DNA of 64,000 nt from Paenibacillus plantiphilus (GCF_927798095.1 NZ_CAKMMF010000008.1:177340-241339); one strand, 5' to 3'; positions 37,301 through 45,026 are shown, counted from the stretch's first letter. The notes: generated by a model from the letters alone, not told the origin. Numbers and translations: made by a program.

Positions 37301-38640
37301 TGCCGGGCGTGCAGAATGCTGCGGCTGTCGTTATCGGGGAAGACGCTGATCTGTCGATATCCGCTTTCGCAGTTCCAGTCGTTGACAGCAGTCTTCATGA
37401 AGCAGCGATATTGGAGCTGCTGTCTGCGGTATTGCCGGATTATATGCTGCCGACATCTGTCACTATCCTGAAGGAGCTTCCCTTGAATGCAAATGGAAAG
37501 ATGGACCGCAAGGAGCTGGTCCATATTGCGAAGCATCAGGAGTCGAATAGGAACAGCAATACGGTCATCATTCTTCCTCGCTCTCGGGTTGAACTGGAGA
37601 TGCTGCGTCTATGGGAGGAGGTGCTCGGCAAGCGTCCTATTAGCATGACCGATGATTTCTTCCAGCTTGGCGGTCATTCACTGAAGGCGCTAGCTCTGCT
37701 GAGCGGTATTCGCAAGCGGTTTGGGGCGGAAATTACGTTGGCTGCACTTTTGAGAGAGCCTACGCCCGAGAAGCTTGCTGCATACATTGACAATGGGAAT
37801 ACGATTGCAAGTGAATGTCTGGTTTGTCTCAAGCGCGGGGCAGGCGCTAAGGATAAGCCGCCATTATTCCTTATTCATCCTCAGGGCGGCGGCGTGCTCG
37901 TCTATCAGGGGCTTATTGAGGGCCTTGTTGAAGATGGCCATGCCATATATGGCATTCAATCGGTAGGTTATGAGTCGGATGAAGCCCCGCTTTCCACATT
38001 GGAAGAAATGTCGCGGCGTTATATAGAAGAAATTCGCAAAGTCGCGCCGCAAGGTCCGTATTTGCTTGCGGGATGGTCGCTAGGCGGGACGATAGCCTAT
38101 GACATGGCCTGGAGGCTGGAGCAATTGGGCGAAGAGGTGGCTTTTATCGGACTTCTCGATACACGTTATAATGAGGCAAGAATCGTGCAATCAGAGCTGG
38201 CGATCGAAGAAGATGTGTGGGAATATCTCGCAGTTTTGTATGATATCGACCGTGCCAGTCTGAACGGGCTGTCTTCCGAGGAGAAAGGCGCTCTTGTTCT
38301 CCAGCGGGCCAAGGAACGCGGAGATATGCCAGAGGCAGTAACAGCCGATACAGCCCGCCGATATGTTGATGTGATGGTGCGCAACGGGCAAGCGCTGCAG
38401 CGATACGAATATCCGGGACCAATCTCATCGACAATCGATATTTTCTATGTAACCGAGAGCTCTGCATTTGGACATGAGCCGATTGATCCGCGCGCATGGA
38501 AGTCGATGTCGCGCAGCGGCATTCGCACCTATGCGGTTACCGGCGAGCATATGAGCATGATGGAGCCGCCTCATGTTCAAGGACTAACGAAAGAAATGGC
38601 CCAAGTGATCATCAGCCGGACCACAACGGTGGCGAAGTAG
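31327..38640 (+). CDS. Nonribosomal peptide synthetase, degenerate C-A-PCP-C-A-PCP-TE
   Basis: The 2437-residue protein ends the assembly line. The first ~450 residues are condensation-like but read YHEAILDE at 143-150 where HHxxxDG is expected, keeping one His (144) with the Asp displaced. Adenylation 1 has FDISVWQ at 696-702 and a hand-read pocket D-I-W-E-L-T-T-D-D-K, close to that of the preceding NRPS, so Dap again is likely. Carrier Ser1047 follows. A normal condensation domain has His1237-His1238 in HHIIGDAW. Adenylation 2 has AADLGN at 1762-1767 instead of FDxSxW, so the usual amine-binding Asp is shifted; pocket read A-D-N-K-I-G-H-I-G-K. Carrier Ser2118 and a thioesterase (Ser2251 in GWSLGG, His2408 in GEHMSM) finish the protein, releasing the product. 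Confidence 0.93.
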   Translation: MTYVTKENVARIVETTFVQRSILKRAAGLKAEGAAAAGIVRCTHSLHGRIDSGLLSKAWDELIARNSVLRTVFRTVRGSEAAVVLKELPNPLTVTGTDDSAIVKASKFNGDVFTHNLDVQEGPLAAAELRLLQDNEAELCWFYHEAILDEASRLTLHEQWIALYAALLQDQELPNAGAVLDEASAQSQVQADAQAQYGAWLADQGWRAAKPIWAEAFSSFTAPSIPFGMLQENRIDKGLAQRTTEWKTVLPPELSAQLDTIAQRNGVSPESLFVFAWAELLRVYGREGEVSFGLSVDGRGIPPAGMERLIGNYTNTIPVRLSISRSATAASAIQELNDKLDAMRQYAYLPAEEFAALAGVHSGEEPLFYSSVEVRDNPRLCPEVEGTTLKHELKELQYAASVVPIQWRWGRSSSAWTLSVILDENKFTREAAIRMFAHYETVLGGIAEGLDVPINRLPIMPLDEYEKLVIQFNSTNIQGQKLHRLSHLQFEEHAGEHPDRTAAICGSEQLTYGELNARANQLANGLRAHHFGRDMLAGVWMNRSLDMLIAIVGILKAGGAYVPLDPAYPDDRVRTIVQDSGMKALITAPQEADRAKLHVLGEQSKAMLVLMNEGEVTGIAAGMENAFDFNDFAAVNPEPVNEWHDLANVFYTSGSTGVPKGAMIEHAGMMNHIAAKIEVSGMNADSIAAQNASHCFDISVWQFLAPLMTGATVVIYPDDIAKDPLNLLHALEQDRITILELVPSMIEMLLETRTVLSPSEGRLPVLQAMLSTGEGLAVSQWQRWSEAYPHVAVINTYGATETSDDVLHALVDNDVSTQYPYVHLGVPIASSKLYLLDDSLRPVPQGVPGEICVTGICVGRGYLNDEVRTQAAFVRNPFRDGTGPRMYRTGDIGLFTDAGQLQFLGRGDHQVKVRGHRIELGEIDETLRQHEGVRHCVSLVREDSNGQKRILAYFVGEADTEELERLLHHKLPFYMMPDHFVRLAELPLNANGKVDRKRLPEPEKRGVSADDEPATAVQLAIRTIWQEVLNVRSIGIRDTFIELGGHSLTMTQVRSRLSKVFGVTLTLKEMFELGTIAELAERVERGKGEGVPDEPIKPLPLAEHYPTSHAQRRLYVVQLSEPANASYNMPVAIELVGAFQLDVFQAIIRTVVRRHELLRTTFRLEDGIPLQVINDGNDIPIAYEDIRKLDEAAQEKHMEMAADRELSVPFDLHEGPLFRVCVIQKAEDRHWIWLNMHHIIGDAWSWEVFVHEIAALHSAWANRTDAVLPTLDIQYKEYASWQNERLEGGALAKQEAFWLDLLQGTLPVLELPADYPRPETQQYDGHIASLELGKETVERIERLTRDTDTTPFMFMMAAVSTFLCRLTGQTDLLIGTPDAGRSRLELEPLIGFFVNTLPLRFRLNTLQPFSEWLAHCKALALDVYANHEYPFDLIVDRLNPVRDRSRPPLVNVLFQMMRQQEYMRPSEGMAWELREVDTRTTKFDLNFTFVEREHGMTLHLNYCTRLFKEATIQGWLSAFHTLIDAMTASPELPIGELPLLNERDKQAIVRRAASSLTTGATDPVGEAKLIHRVFEKMVERYPDFTAVVAEAERLTYEQLNVSANRLARELRSRGVGSEVLVGLCMERSVDMLVGLLAIMKAGGAYVPMDPSFPLERLGDMVRDSGLSLLVTHEATYSLLERLNLPQLNVDRDAELLLRHDADNLADGPAPHHAVYVIYTSGSTGRPKGVVIEHRSLANYTAAIADRLPLGAGASYATVTTIAADLGNTAIFPALCGGGEVHMISKERAADAELLAQYFQGNRIDCLKIVPSHLKALLAAQQGNILPRRCLILGGEALHWEVVEQAMALAPSCIVMNHYGPTETTIGVTSYRVDAKRGRSACGTVPLGEPLTGIQAYVLDKQLEPVPHGVIGELYIGGVGVARGYLHNESLTLQQFIPNPFDPSLEGRLYRTGDSVRMSPDGLLEFIGRVDHQVKIRGYRIELGEIEQVLASLPGVQNAAAVVIGEDADLSISAFAVPVVDSSLHEAAILELLSAVLPDYMLPTSVTILKELPLNANGKMDRKELVHIAKHQESNRNSNTVIILPRSRVELEMLRLWEEVLGKRPISMTDDFFQLGGHSLKALALLSGIRKRFGAEITLAALLREPTPEKLAAYIDNGNTIASECLVCLKRGAGAKDKPPLFLIHPQGGGVLVYQGLIEGLVEDGHAIYGIQSVGYESDEAPLSTLEEMSRRYIEEIRKVAPQGPYLLAGWSLGGTIAYDMAWRLEQLGEEVAFIGLLDTRYNEARIVQSELAIEEDVWEYLAVLYDIDRASLNGLSSEEKGALVLQRAKERGDMPEAVTADTARRYVDVMVRNGQALQRYEYPGPISSTIDIFYVTESSAFGHEPIDPRAWKSMSRSGIRTYAVTGEHMSMMEPPHVQGLTKEMAQVIISRTTTVAK

Positions 38641-39996
38641 ATGGGAACGATACAAAATGAACCAACCAACAAACAAGCGCCGAGCGCCAAGCTGAGAGAT
38701 CTGCATCCCAATATAAAGCTTCGAATCGGAGAATCGTTTCTAAGCACCTTGGTAGGCAGTATGGTCTTTCCCTTTATGGCGATATATTTATCGATGCACT
38801 TTGGCGAACGGATGGCCGGTATTCTCTTATTGTTTAATGTAGTCGGCATTTTCATCGGCGGGGGCTTGGGAGGTTTTGCTACTGACAGGCTTGGTCGCCG
38901 CAGCACGATGATTATCGCGGAAGGTGCGCGTCTATTCTCAATAGCGGTAATGGGAGCGGCCAACTCACAATGGTGGACTTCGCCGGAAATGACCTATGCG
39001 ACGATGCTGGTTATCAATGCCAGCGCCGCGTTGAGCATGCCTGCCATTCAATCGATGATTGTCGACAGCAGCAACGGAGGCAATCGTACCTTAGTGTATA
39101 GTACGATCTACTGGATCAACAATGTCGCGCTGCTCATTGGAAGCTTGGGTGGCGGCCTGCTGTTCCGCGAGCAACTGTTTACGCTTTGCATCGGCATGTC
39201 TGTTGCTTCGTTCATATCGCTTGGGGTCCTTGTATTCTTCATTCGAGAAAGCAAGCCTCAGGCGGATGCTGTCTCTTCTGCAGAACCGTTACTTGGTGAC
39301 GGAGGCGCAGCCATTCCTAAGCCGTCGCAGAGCTTTCTCGCCAAATACCGTGTCGTATTCACTGATTGGATGTTCCTTGCATTCGTCTTTGCATCCGCGC
39401 TGGCATTGTCACTGGAATACTTGTCGAAAAACTATACTAGCGTCCGGCTGGACAAGGAATTTGGGACACGGCTTTATGAGCTTTTTGGCGGTGTTCTGAT
39501 GCTGGATGGCATTCGGATGTATGGATTATTGATCGCAGTGAATGCGCTGGTCATCGTCCTGGCATCCATATTCATCGTCTCTTTGGCGAAACGTATTTCA
39601 GGCGAATGGTTAATGGCTGTTGGGATCTTCTTATGCGCGACTGGTTACGGTGTGCTTGGCGTGAGCAATGAAATTTGGCTGCTCATTCCATTCATGTGTC
39701 TGGCAGGCTGTGGACAAGTCATGTTTGCTACGATGAAGCAGACCTATCTGGCATCGATAATTCCCGCTCATAATCGTGGTCCCTACATGGCTATTAGCGG
39801 CATGGAATTCCTTGTCGCCAACGTCGTCGGTTCGACAGGTCTCATCCTTGGAACCTGGCTCCCGTCGTGGATGATGGGCGGACTGTTCTTCGGTATGGGG
39901 GCGGTTGGCATCGTGCTGCTTATTCTCCTGTTCGTCCGCAAATCGGCAGCGAATAAGAAGGCGGCAGGCGTACAGCAGGTTGGTCAGACGGGGTAG
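38641..39996 (+). CDS. MFS transporter, probable exporter of the cluster product
   Basis: The 451-residue protein has about 12 membrane helices and the MFS motif A GGFATDRLGRRS between helices 2 and 3, with a long central loop near residues 190-240. Its ATG directly follows the TAG of the second NRPS with no gap, so it is translationally coupled and the last cluster gene. MFS drug-proton antiporters at this position commonly export the product and confer self-resistance; the substrate is inferred from position. Confidence 0.88.
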   Translation: MGTIQNEPTNKQAPSAKLRDLHPNIKLRIGESFLSTLVGSMVFPFMAIYLSMHFGERMAGILLLFNVVGIFIGGGLGGFATDRLGRRSTMIIAEGARLFSIAVMGAANSQWWTSPEMTYATMLVINASAALSMPAIQSMIVDSSNGGNRTLVYSTIYWINNVALLIGSLGGGLLFREQLFTLCIGMSVASFISLGVLVFFIRESKPQADAVSSAEPLLGDGGAAIPKPSQSFLAKYRVVFTDWMFLAFVFASALALSLEYLSKNYTSVRLDKEFGTRLYELFGGVLMLDGIRMYGLLIAVNALVIVLASIFIVSLAKRISGEWLMAVGIFLCATGYGVLGVSNEIWLLIPFMCLAGCGQVMFATMKQTYLASIIPAHNRGPYMAISGMEFLVANVVGSTGLILGTWLPSWMMGGLFFGMGAVGIVLLILLFVRKSAANKKAAGVQQVGQTG

Positions 39997-40100
39997 ATGG
40001 GAGAAAGGTAGAGTAAACGCAATGCTTGCAGACGTTACGGCTACAAGCTTGACCTCGTCATCGGATGGGCTTCCATCTTCTGAATAATGTGAAATCGAAT

Positions 40101-40132
40101 AATGGCTGGCAGGGACCTCCCTGTCAGCCATT
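40101..40132. terminator. Hairpin ending the biosynthetic operon
   Basis: AATGGCTGGCAGGGA and TCCCTGTCAGCCATT pair over 15 bp with one G-T pair and a two-base loop. No T-run follows, but the stem lies between two convergent genes and probably ends transcription from both sides. Confidence 0.6.
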
Positions 40133-40199
40133 GCTCGTAAAGTATCATGCACCCGCTACAAACGAAGCGAGTGCGCAGGCACTGGATTTTTCCAAACAC

Positions 40200-40958
40200 T
40201 TAGAGGTGGCGATTATCTACCGCTGCGGCAAAATATTGCTTGAGCTCGGCCAGCTTTCGAGGATCGTCAAGCGATATTCTGTCCTTCAAATATTGTTCGA
40301 CAACGGTCTCCCATTGGGGGACCATTTTTTGTGCAGCCATATTCCGTACCGCTACCTTCACCATTCTTCGTTCCTTGGCGTTGGAGTAGACATCCTTGAA
40401 CTGCTGTGTATGGGCGAAATCCAGTCCGTCGATTACCCTTCTGAACACATCAGCGGTCATGCGCGCATCATCCAGAGCACGGTGTGCAGAGCCTGTCGAT
40501 GGTATGCCCAGCTCAGACAACGCACCTTCGACGCTGACATCATTGGTTAAATTTTTATAGCGCAGAAAGCCTTTCAACAGATCGAAGTAGTTGGCAGCCA
40601 GCCAGTAGGAATCGTCCAGCTTGTGCATCCGGGTATCGAAAACGATCCGCTTGAGATCCTCGCCGCCCCATGTGATCAATAAGAAGGCATCGCTTCTGTT
40701 CAGCCATTGGATGAACTGGGCAATGACCGCCGGGAATCTTGCCGCACTGTCAATTTCCTCTTGGGGTATGCCAGTCTTCCTCTTAATAAATCCATTCAGC
40801 TTCGCAAAAAAGATCGGTTTGATGAAAGCAGAAAATTCATCCATCGGCTGCAGTGATGCATTCAATCTGACTGCCCCGATCTCAATAACCTCCATTGGTT
40901 TGTCGCTGGCAAACTTGCGGCCGTTAAACTCAATATCCAGAATAATATAGTCCGACAT
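40200..40958 (-). CDS. DEDDh 3'-5' exonuclease (DnaQ/ERI-1-like)
   Basis: The 252-residue protein has an exonuclease fold in about residues 1-180. Exo I is ILDIEFNG with Asp and Glu, Exo II is around LITWGGEDLKRI, and Exo III is SAHRALDDARMTADV, carrying the His and final Asp of the DEDDh set. Relatives such as KapD trim RNA or DNA 3' ends. The last 70 residues are basic and unassigned and might bind nucleic acid. It converges on the biosynthetic operon and starts a short distance from the AIM24 gene stop in the same direction. Confidence 0.85.
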   Translation of the reverse strand: MSDYIILDIEFNGRKFASDKPMEVIEIGAVRLNASLQPMDEFSAFIKPIFFAKLNGFIKRKTGIPQEEIDSAARFPAVIAQFIQWLNRSDAFLLITWGGEDLKRIVFDTRMHKLDDSYWLAANYFDLLKGFLRYKNLTNDVSVEGALSELGIPSTGSAHRALDDARMTADVFRRVIDGLDFAHTQQFKDVYSNAKERRMVKVAVRNMAAQKMVPQWETVVEQYLKDRISLDDPRKLAELKQYFAAAVDNRHL

Positions 40959-40992
40959 GATTGCCTCCGATTATACGATGTCTATGAATCGC

Positions 40993-41682
40993 TCATTTAA
41001 TATAAATACTTCCGAAAGGAAGCAGTTCTCTTAGAACTCGCTTGACAATGCCGCCGCCCTGCAACTGCTCCATCAGACCTGCATCACGCGAACCGGATTG
41101 AATGAGAACTGGCCCAGAGCCGGTCATTTCCCATTGCACGTTCATATGCTGACTGGCCAGCTGATTGCCGTATACGGCCAGCTTGATCCTCGCGCTGTCT
41201 GGATAAGCGATCAGCGAGCCAGCCTCCACATACAATGGAATGGATGGGTGGAGCTGCATCGTGATGAGATCGCCTGTCGTAATAATGCCAAGTGTCCCAG
41301 GTCCGGTGAATTTCATTCTGATCCAGTCTTGTGTAATCCAGGCTGTCTTAATTTTTTGAATCTTGCTCTTCATATGAAGTCCGTCCGTATAGAACATGAC
41401 ATGGCGAAAATCGAACATCAGGTCGCTCTTGGGCCCGATCGCAACCGATTCCAGCTGACAGCCAGGAGGCAGTCCGAGAATGAACTCACTCTGGCCTACC
41501 AGCTTGGAGCGAATCCATTTTCTTTTCCTATAGGCGCCGGCCAGATCCATGAATCGATCCTCGCGAGATTGAGGCGCGCCTTGATACGCAAGGATGGACT
41601 TGGGGTGCAGAACATGGAGCGTGTCCTCATTGTCGAGAGAGACGCGTACATGGCCGAGTGGAGTAGGGACCTTTACATCCAC
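40993..41682 (-). CDS. AIM24-family protein
   Basis: The 229-residue protein looks like the TRAP-like/AIM24 beta-barrel family: GGG- and VYGNQLA-type strands near the end, the segment LYVEAGSLIAYPDSARIKL, and GIITTGDLITMQLHP in the middle. No catalytic residue is known for the family, and bacterial members have no settled biochemical role. It overlaps the coiled-coil membrane gene upstream by 10 bp, so the two are co-translated and probably work together. Confidence 0.75.
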   Translation of the reverse strand: MDVKVPTPLGHVRVSLDNEDTLHVLHPKSILAYQGAPQSREDRFMDLAGAYRKRKWIRSKLVGQSEFILGLPPGCQLESVAIGPKSDLMFDFRHVMFYTDGLHMKSKIQKIKTAWITQDWIRMKFTGPGTLGIITTGDLITMQLHPSIPLYVEAGSLIAYPDSARIKLAVYGNQLASQHMNVQWEMTGSGPVLIQSGSRDAGLMEQLQGGGIVKRVLRELLPFGSIYIK

Positions 41683-42185
41683 GGCTTCGCACCCCCGCCT
41701 GAACGCTTATGCTTGCGCCAGACATTATAGCGCCATATGCGAATCGACAGCAGATAGAGAAGTCCCAGACCGACGATTACGAGAACGGACATTATAATTT
41801 TGCGATAGAGCTGGCTCCGCTCCGATTTCTCAGCCTCCATCGCCTCCATCCGCTGGAGCAGCGTATTGTTCTGATTGATTAATTGCTCATTCTGTTGCTG
41901 ATATTGCTCATTCTGCTTCATCAGCTCTTCCTGCTGACGCGCATATTGTTCCGCGCTCTGCTGGGCCTCCAGCAGCCGATCCTTCTGATCGCTGAGCTCC
42001 TGCGTCATCCGCTCCTGCTCTTTCCTGAATGAATCCGTAAGCTCCTCTACTCTCTCAGGCGCATTATAAATATCAGAAATCCGATCAAAGAAACCCGCGC
42101 TGGCTTCCTTAAGCGGAAGAGCTGCCAACGTAATGATCATTATCAGAACGATTCGAGCGAGAAAATAAAATGGTCGCTTGGTCAC
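41673..42185 (-). CDS. Exported coiled-coil protein with a C-terminal membrane anchor
   Basis: I do not recognise a family. A signal peptide ends at about KEASA, followed by an exposed coiled coil rich in Glu and Gln (about residues 40-130), one membrane helix (MSVLVIVGLGLLYLL), and a basic cytoplasmic tail (WRKHKRSGG). The GTG at 42185 is the best start: GGGAGGAG lies 8 bases upstream and it puts the signal peptide at the N-terminus. An ATG at 42215 would add ten residues. The gene overlaps the AIM24 gene, suggesting a two-protein complex at the membrane. Confidence 0.7.
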   Translation of the reverse strand: MTKRPFYFLARIVLIMIITLAALPLKEASAGFFDRISDIYNAPERVEELTDSFRKEQERMTQELSDQKDRLLEAQQSAEQYARQQEELMKQNEQYQQQNEQLINQNNTLLQRMEAMEAEKSERSQLYRKIIMSVLVIVGLGLLYLLSIRIWRYNVWRKHKRSGGGAKPWM

Positions 42186-42243
42186 GTGATGAATCTCCTC
42201 CCGAAACAAAAGCATATACCTTCATTGTATCTCTTATTTGGAC

Positions 42244-42286
42244 AAAAATGAACCGCTTCGCACAAGTAAGACTGTGGAAGCGGTTC
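42244..42286 (-). terminator. Terminator of the 14-TM exporter gene
   Basis: GAACCGCTTC and GAAGCGGTTC form a perfect 10-bp stem at 42250-42286, followed on the minus strand by ATTTTTGTCC. Confidence 0.8.
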
Positions 42287-42314
42287 AGAGGTCATTCGTT
42301 GCAATGACCTTCAG

Positions 42315-43829
42315 TTAACCATGCATGATTTCAATCTGAGCCTGCTTCGCCTGGGACTTATCGGAAATTTTCTTGTTGCGCCGCAGTGTTAAGCCAAGTA
42401 CAGCGCCAAAGATAGCGATGAAGAGCATGACACTGAACGTGTCGTCATAGCCTTTCATAGCCGCTCCCTTCAATAGCTCGGGGAGGACAAGCTTTGATTC
42501 TGCTGTTTGCACGGCAGACTCCATTACTGCTGTTTGCCTGCTTTCAATATTGGCGGTCAGTATAGTGACGATGGAAGCGACTGCAAATGAGTTTACAACT
42601 GTCAGCAAGCCGTTTGTTATGGAGGTTACGCGGCTGACAAGCTCGCGCGGCGCTTTGCCCATCAGATGAGTGTTGAGAGGCATCATCATTAATCCCATGC
42701 CTGAGCCTGCCATAATGAGCGGGATGAGCAGATCGCTTCCAACTGTCGTCGCATCGACCAAAGAATATTGATAGATCGCGCCAGAGATAAGAGTTAGACC
42801 TGCTACGACCAGCCAACGGATACCGAATCTGTCGTATAGCCAGCCGCTGACGGGCATCATAAGTCCAGAGGCGATCGCTTGCGGCATTAGAATGAGACCG
42901 GTATCGAATGCGCCGAAGCCGCGGGCCTGCTGAAGAAATTGGGGCAGCAGAAATATAGCGCCATAAAGCGCAAACTGTCCGATCCACTGCACCACAATAG
43001 CGAGCGAGAAATCGACAGAGCGGAACACTCGGAGCTCCAGCAGCGGCGTGCGGACCTTAAGCTCGACGATAATGAAGGCGATCAATGCCGCGCCCCCAAT
43101 GACAAGCCCGGCTATCGTCTTATCTGAGGTCCAGCTAGTCGCACCTTCACTGACACCATAGGATAAAGCGGCAAAAGCGATTGGGCCCAGCAGCATGCCA
43201 AGCCAGTCCATGCCGGCTACTGCGTTGCGTTCAACCTTCGGCAAATATTTCATGCCAAGCAGAACGCACATAATGCCGATGGGTAAATTGATGATAAAAA
43301 TCCATCTCCAGGAATGGAACTCAACCAGCCAGCCGGAGAGAGTGGGGCCAATTGCAGGGGCGAACAGAATGGGCATGCCCATCATCCCCATGATCGTTCC
43401 GACCTTATGAGGCGGACTTAACCGAAAAATGTAAGCCATTGCGACCGGCAGCACCGCTCCGCCTCCAAGCCCCTGCAAAATGCGAAATACAGTGAGCCAT
43501 TCTGCCGAATTTGGTGTTGCGCACAGAATGGAGCCAATTGTGAAGAGTGCGATAGAGATGAGAAAAATATTTTTGGCCCCATATCGGTCTGAGAGCCAGC
43601 CTGCTAGCGGAATAACGGCGGCTTGCGCCAATAAATAGCCGGAGATCGTCCATTGCAGTGTAACCATCGTCGTGTTGAAATCCAGCGCCAGATGCGAAAT
43701 CGCAACGTTCATCGCAGTGGCATCGAGAATGACCATGAAGACGCCTGCAATAATAGCAACCAGCGGAATCATGATACTTCTGATGCGAAACTCAGCGGCA
43801 GAATCAGCTGCCAGATCAACCTTTGCCAA
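42315..43829 (-). CDS. DHA2-family (EmrB/QacA) 14-TM MFS drug exporter
   Basis: The 504-residue protein has about 14 hydrophobic helices and DHA2 marks: Asp in the first helix (MVILDATAMNVAI), motif A GWLSDRYGAK, and the motif C region beginning GLGGGAVLPVAMAY. These proton antiporters expel drugs and lipophilic cations. It stands alone with its own terminator, about 2.3 kb from the biosynthetic cluster and on the opposite strand, so it is probably independent. Confidence 0.9.
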   Translation of the reverse strand: MAKVDLAADSAAEFRIRSIMIPLVAIIAGVFMVILDATAMNVAISHLALDFNTTMVTLQWTISGYLLAQAAVIPLAGWLSDRYGAKNIFLISIALFTIGSILCATPNSAEWLTVFRILQGLGGGAVLPVAMAYIFRLSPPHKVGTIMGMMGMPILFAPAIGPTLSGWLVEFHSWRWIFIINLPIGIMCVLLGMKYLPKVERNAVAGMDWLGMLLGPIAFAALSYGVSEGATSWTSDKTIAGLVIGGAALIAFIIVELKVRTPLLELRVFRSVDFSLAIVVQWIGQFALYGAIFLLPQFLQQARGFGAFDTGLILMPQAIASGLMMPVSGWLYDRFGIRWLVVAGLTLISGAIYQYSLVDATTVGSDLLIPLIMAGSGMGLMMMPLNTHLMGKAPRELVSRVTSITNGLLTVVNSFAVASIVTILTANIESRQTAVMESAVQTAESKLVLPELLKGAAMKGYDDTFSVMLFIAIFGAVLGLTLRRNKKISDKSQAKQAQIEIMHG

Positions 43830-44025
43830 TTAGCATCCCTCATTCGTCTTGCAGATTCAACTACTTCTGATATCCTAATTAAATTTCTACAATTTGTCAA
43901 AAGAAAATGCCGTACAAAATAAGCTGCACCGCAAGGGAGTATATTTGAAGGACAATCTCCGCATCCGCACCTGTCCGCATAAGCTGTACAGTAGCCTATA
44001 CCAACCCGAGAGGAGCTGCTCGTGC

Positions 44026-44103
44026 ATGAGGCGAAACATCATTGTGCTGGCGCTTGTGCTTTACGTGCTGCTTGTGCTGCTTCTTCTAATTGCTCTGCTT
44101 TAG
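44026..44103 (+). CDS. Possible 25-residue hydrophobic membrane peptide
   Basis: MRRN leads directly into a single run of Leu, Val, Ile and Ala to the stop. GAGAGGAG lies 10 bases upstream and a terminator-like hairpin (44131-44160) follows. One-helix peptides of this kind occur in spore-formers. The run is strongly codon-repetitive (many CTG/CTT), so chance cannot be excluded. Confidence 0.4.
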   Translation: MRRNIIVLALVLYVLLVLLLLIALL

Positions 44104-44130
44104 GCCGGAGGTACAGTTGAAATGATTGCG

Positions 44131-44160
44131 GGCTGCCATGTTTGCAGGCAGCTTTGATTA
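44131..44160 (+). terminator. Terminator-like hairpin after the 25-residue ORF
   Basis: GCTGCC and GGCAGC pair around a 9-base loop, followed by TTTGATTA. The rest of the 43830-44313 gap holds another short hairpin (GCTGTTT/AAACAGC, about 44171-44190) and nothing else I can assign. Confidence 0.45.
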
Positions 44161-44313
44161 CATATATGAAGCTGTTTGCTCAAACAGCAGATTTTAGCCC
44201 GAATCAATACAAGAAAACAGCGACGGACCAGGACTCGAAAATCAAGTCTTAGACTGCCGCTGCTTTGCTTTCATCGTGCTATCGGGAGTTCCCATTAGAG
44301 GGCTAAACCTATA

Positions 44314-44664
44314 CTAGCTTTGACCTTCGGATACGCTCTCCGGACTTTTAGAGGAATTTAATAACACTACACCCCCGATTATTAATACTAGTCCTGCAGC
44401 TGTATAAACGCTGAATGGTTCTCCCCATATCAATATGCCAATCAACGCGGTTAAAGCTGTTCCTGCTCCCGCCCATATGGCATAAGCCAAACTTAATGGA
44501 ATCGTTTTAAGACTTATGGATAAAAAATAAAAGGTTATCGCAAAACCTGTCATGACACCAACAGAAGGAATTAGATTAGTAAAGCCTGCGGACAATTTAA
44601 TCATTGAAGTGCCAAATATCTCTCCGGCAATAGATATTGCTAGTGCAATATATCCTTTCATCAT
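44314..44664 (-). CDS. SMR-family multidrug efflux subunit (second of a pair)
   Basis: The 116-residue protein has four membrane helices. The essential Glu lies in ISIAGEIFGTSMIK, and AYAIWAGAGTALTALIG is the family signature in helix 3. It carries a short charged C-terminal tail that its partner lacks, as in heterodimeric SMR pumps such as YkkCD or EbrAB, where the subunits insert in opposite orientation. It lies 22 bp after the other subunit under the same TetR promoter. Confidence 0.9.
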   Translation of the reverse strand: MMKGYIALAISIAGEIFGTSMIKLSAGFTNLIPSVGVMTGFAITFYFLSISLKTIPLSLAYAIWAGAGTALTALIGILIWGEPFSVYTAAGLVLIIGGVVLLNSSKSPESVSEGQS

Positions 44665-44686
44665 ACAGCCTCCTTTTCTCTACAAC

Positions 44687-45016
44687 TTAATGAGAGCCGC
44701 CAGTAAGCTTCATAATTACGACGCCGCCAACAATCAGGGCCAGACCTGCTAGTTTTTTGAAACTAAAGCCTTCTTTATATACGATGACACCTATTAATGC
44801 AGTTAAAGCAGTTCCTACACCAGACCATATCGCATAGGCAGTGCCTAATGGTATGGCCTTAAGAGCTAGAGACAGGCAATATAACGCTAATCCCATCCCG
44901 ATGATTACTCCTATAGAAGGGAACAGCTTCTTAAAGCCATTGGATACTTTAAGCATAGAGCTGCCGAATACTTCGGCTAAGATGGCTATAGCTAATAAGA
45001 AATATGAGTTCAACAA
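44687..45016 (-). CDS. SMR-family multidrug efflux subunit (first of a pair)
   Basis: The 109-residue four-helix protein has the proton/substrate Glu in AILAEVFGSSMLK and the signature AYAIWSGVGTALTALIG. It follows the TetR gene by 10 bp. TetR-SMR-SMR order resembles B. subtilis yvdTSR. Proton-driven export of cationic or guanidinium-type compounds is the likely role; the substrate is not readable. Confidence 0.9.
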   Translation of the reverse strand: MLNSYFLLAIAILAEVFGSSMLKVSNGFKKLFPSIGVIIGMGLALYCLSLALKAIPLGTAYAIWSGVGTALTALIGVIVYKEGFSFKKLAGLALIVGGVVIMKLTGGSH

Positions 45017-45026
45017 TATCCCCTCC

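Noticed and set aside
43894..44103. 69-residue protein from 43894
   Set aside because: No ribosome site and random-looking N-terminal part; only the last 25 codons have a ribosome site and protein-like composition.
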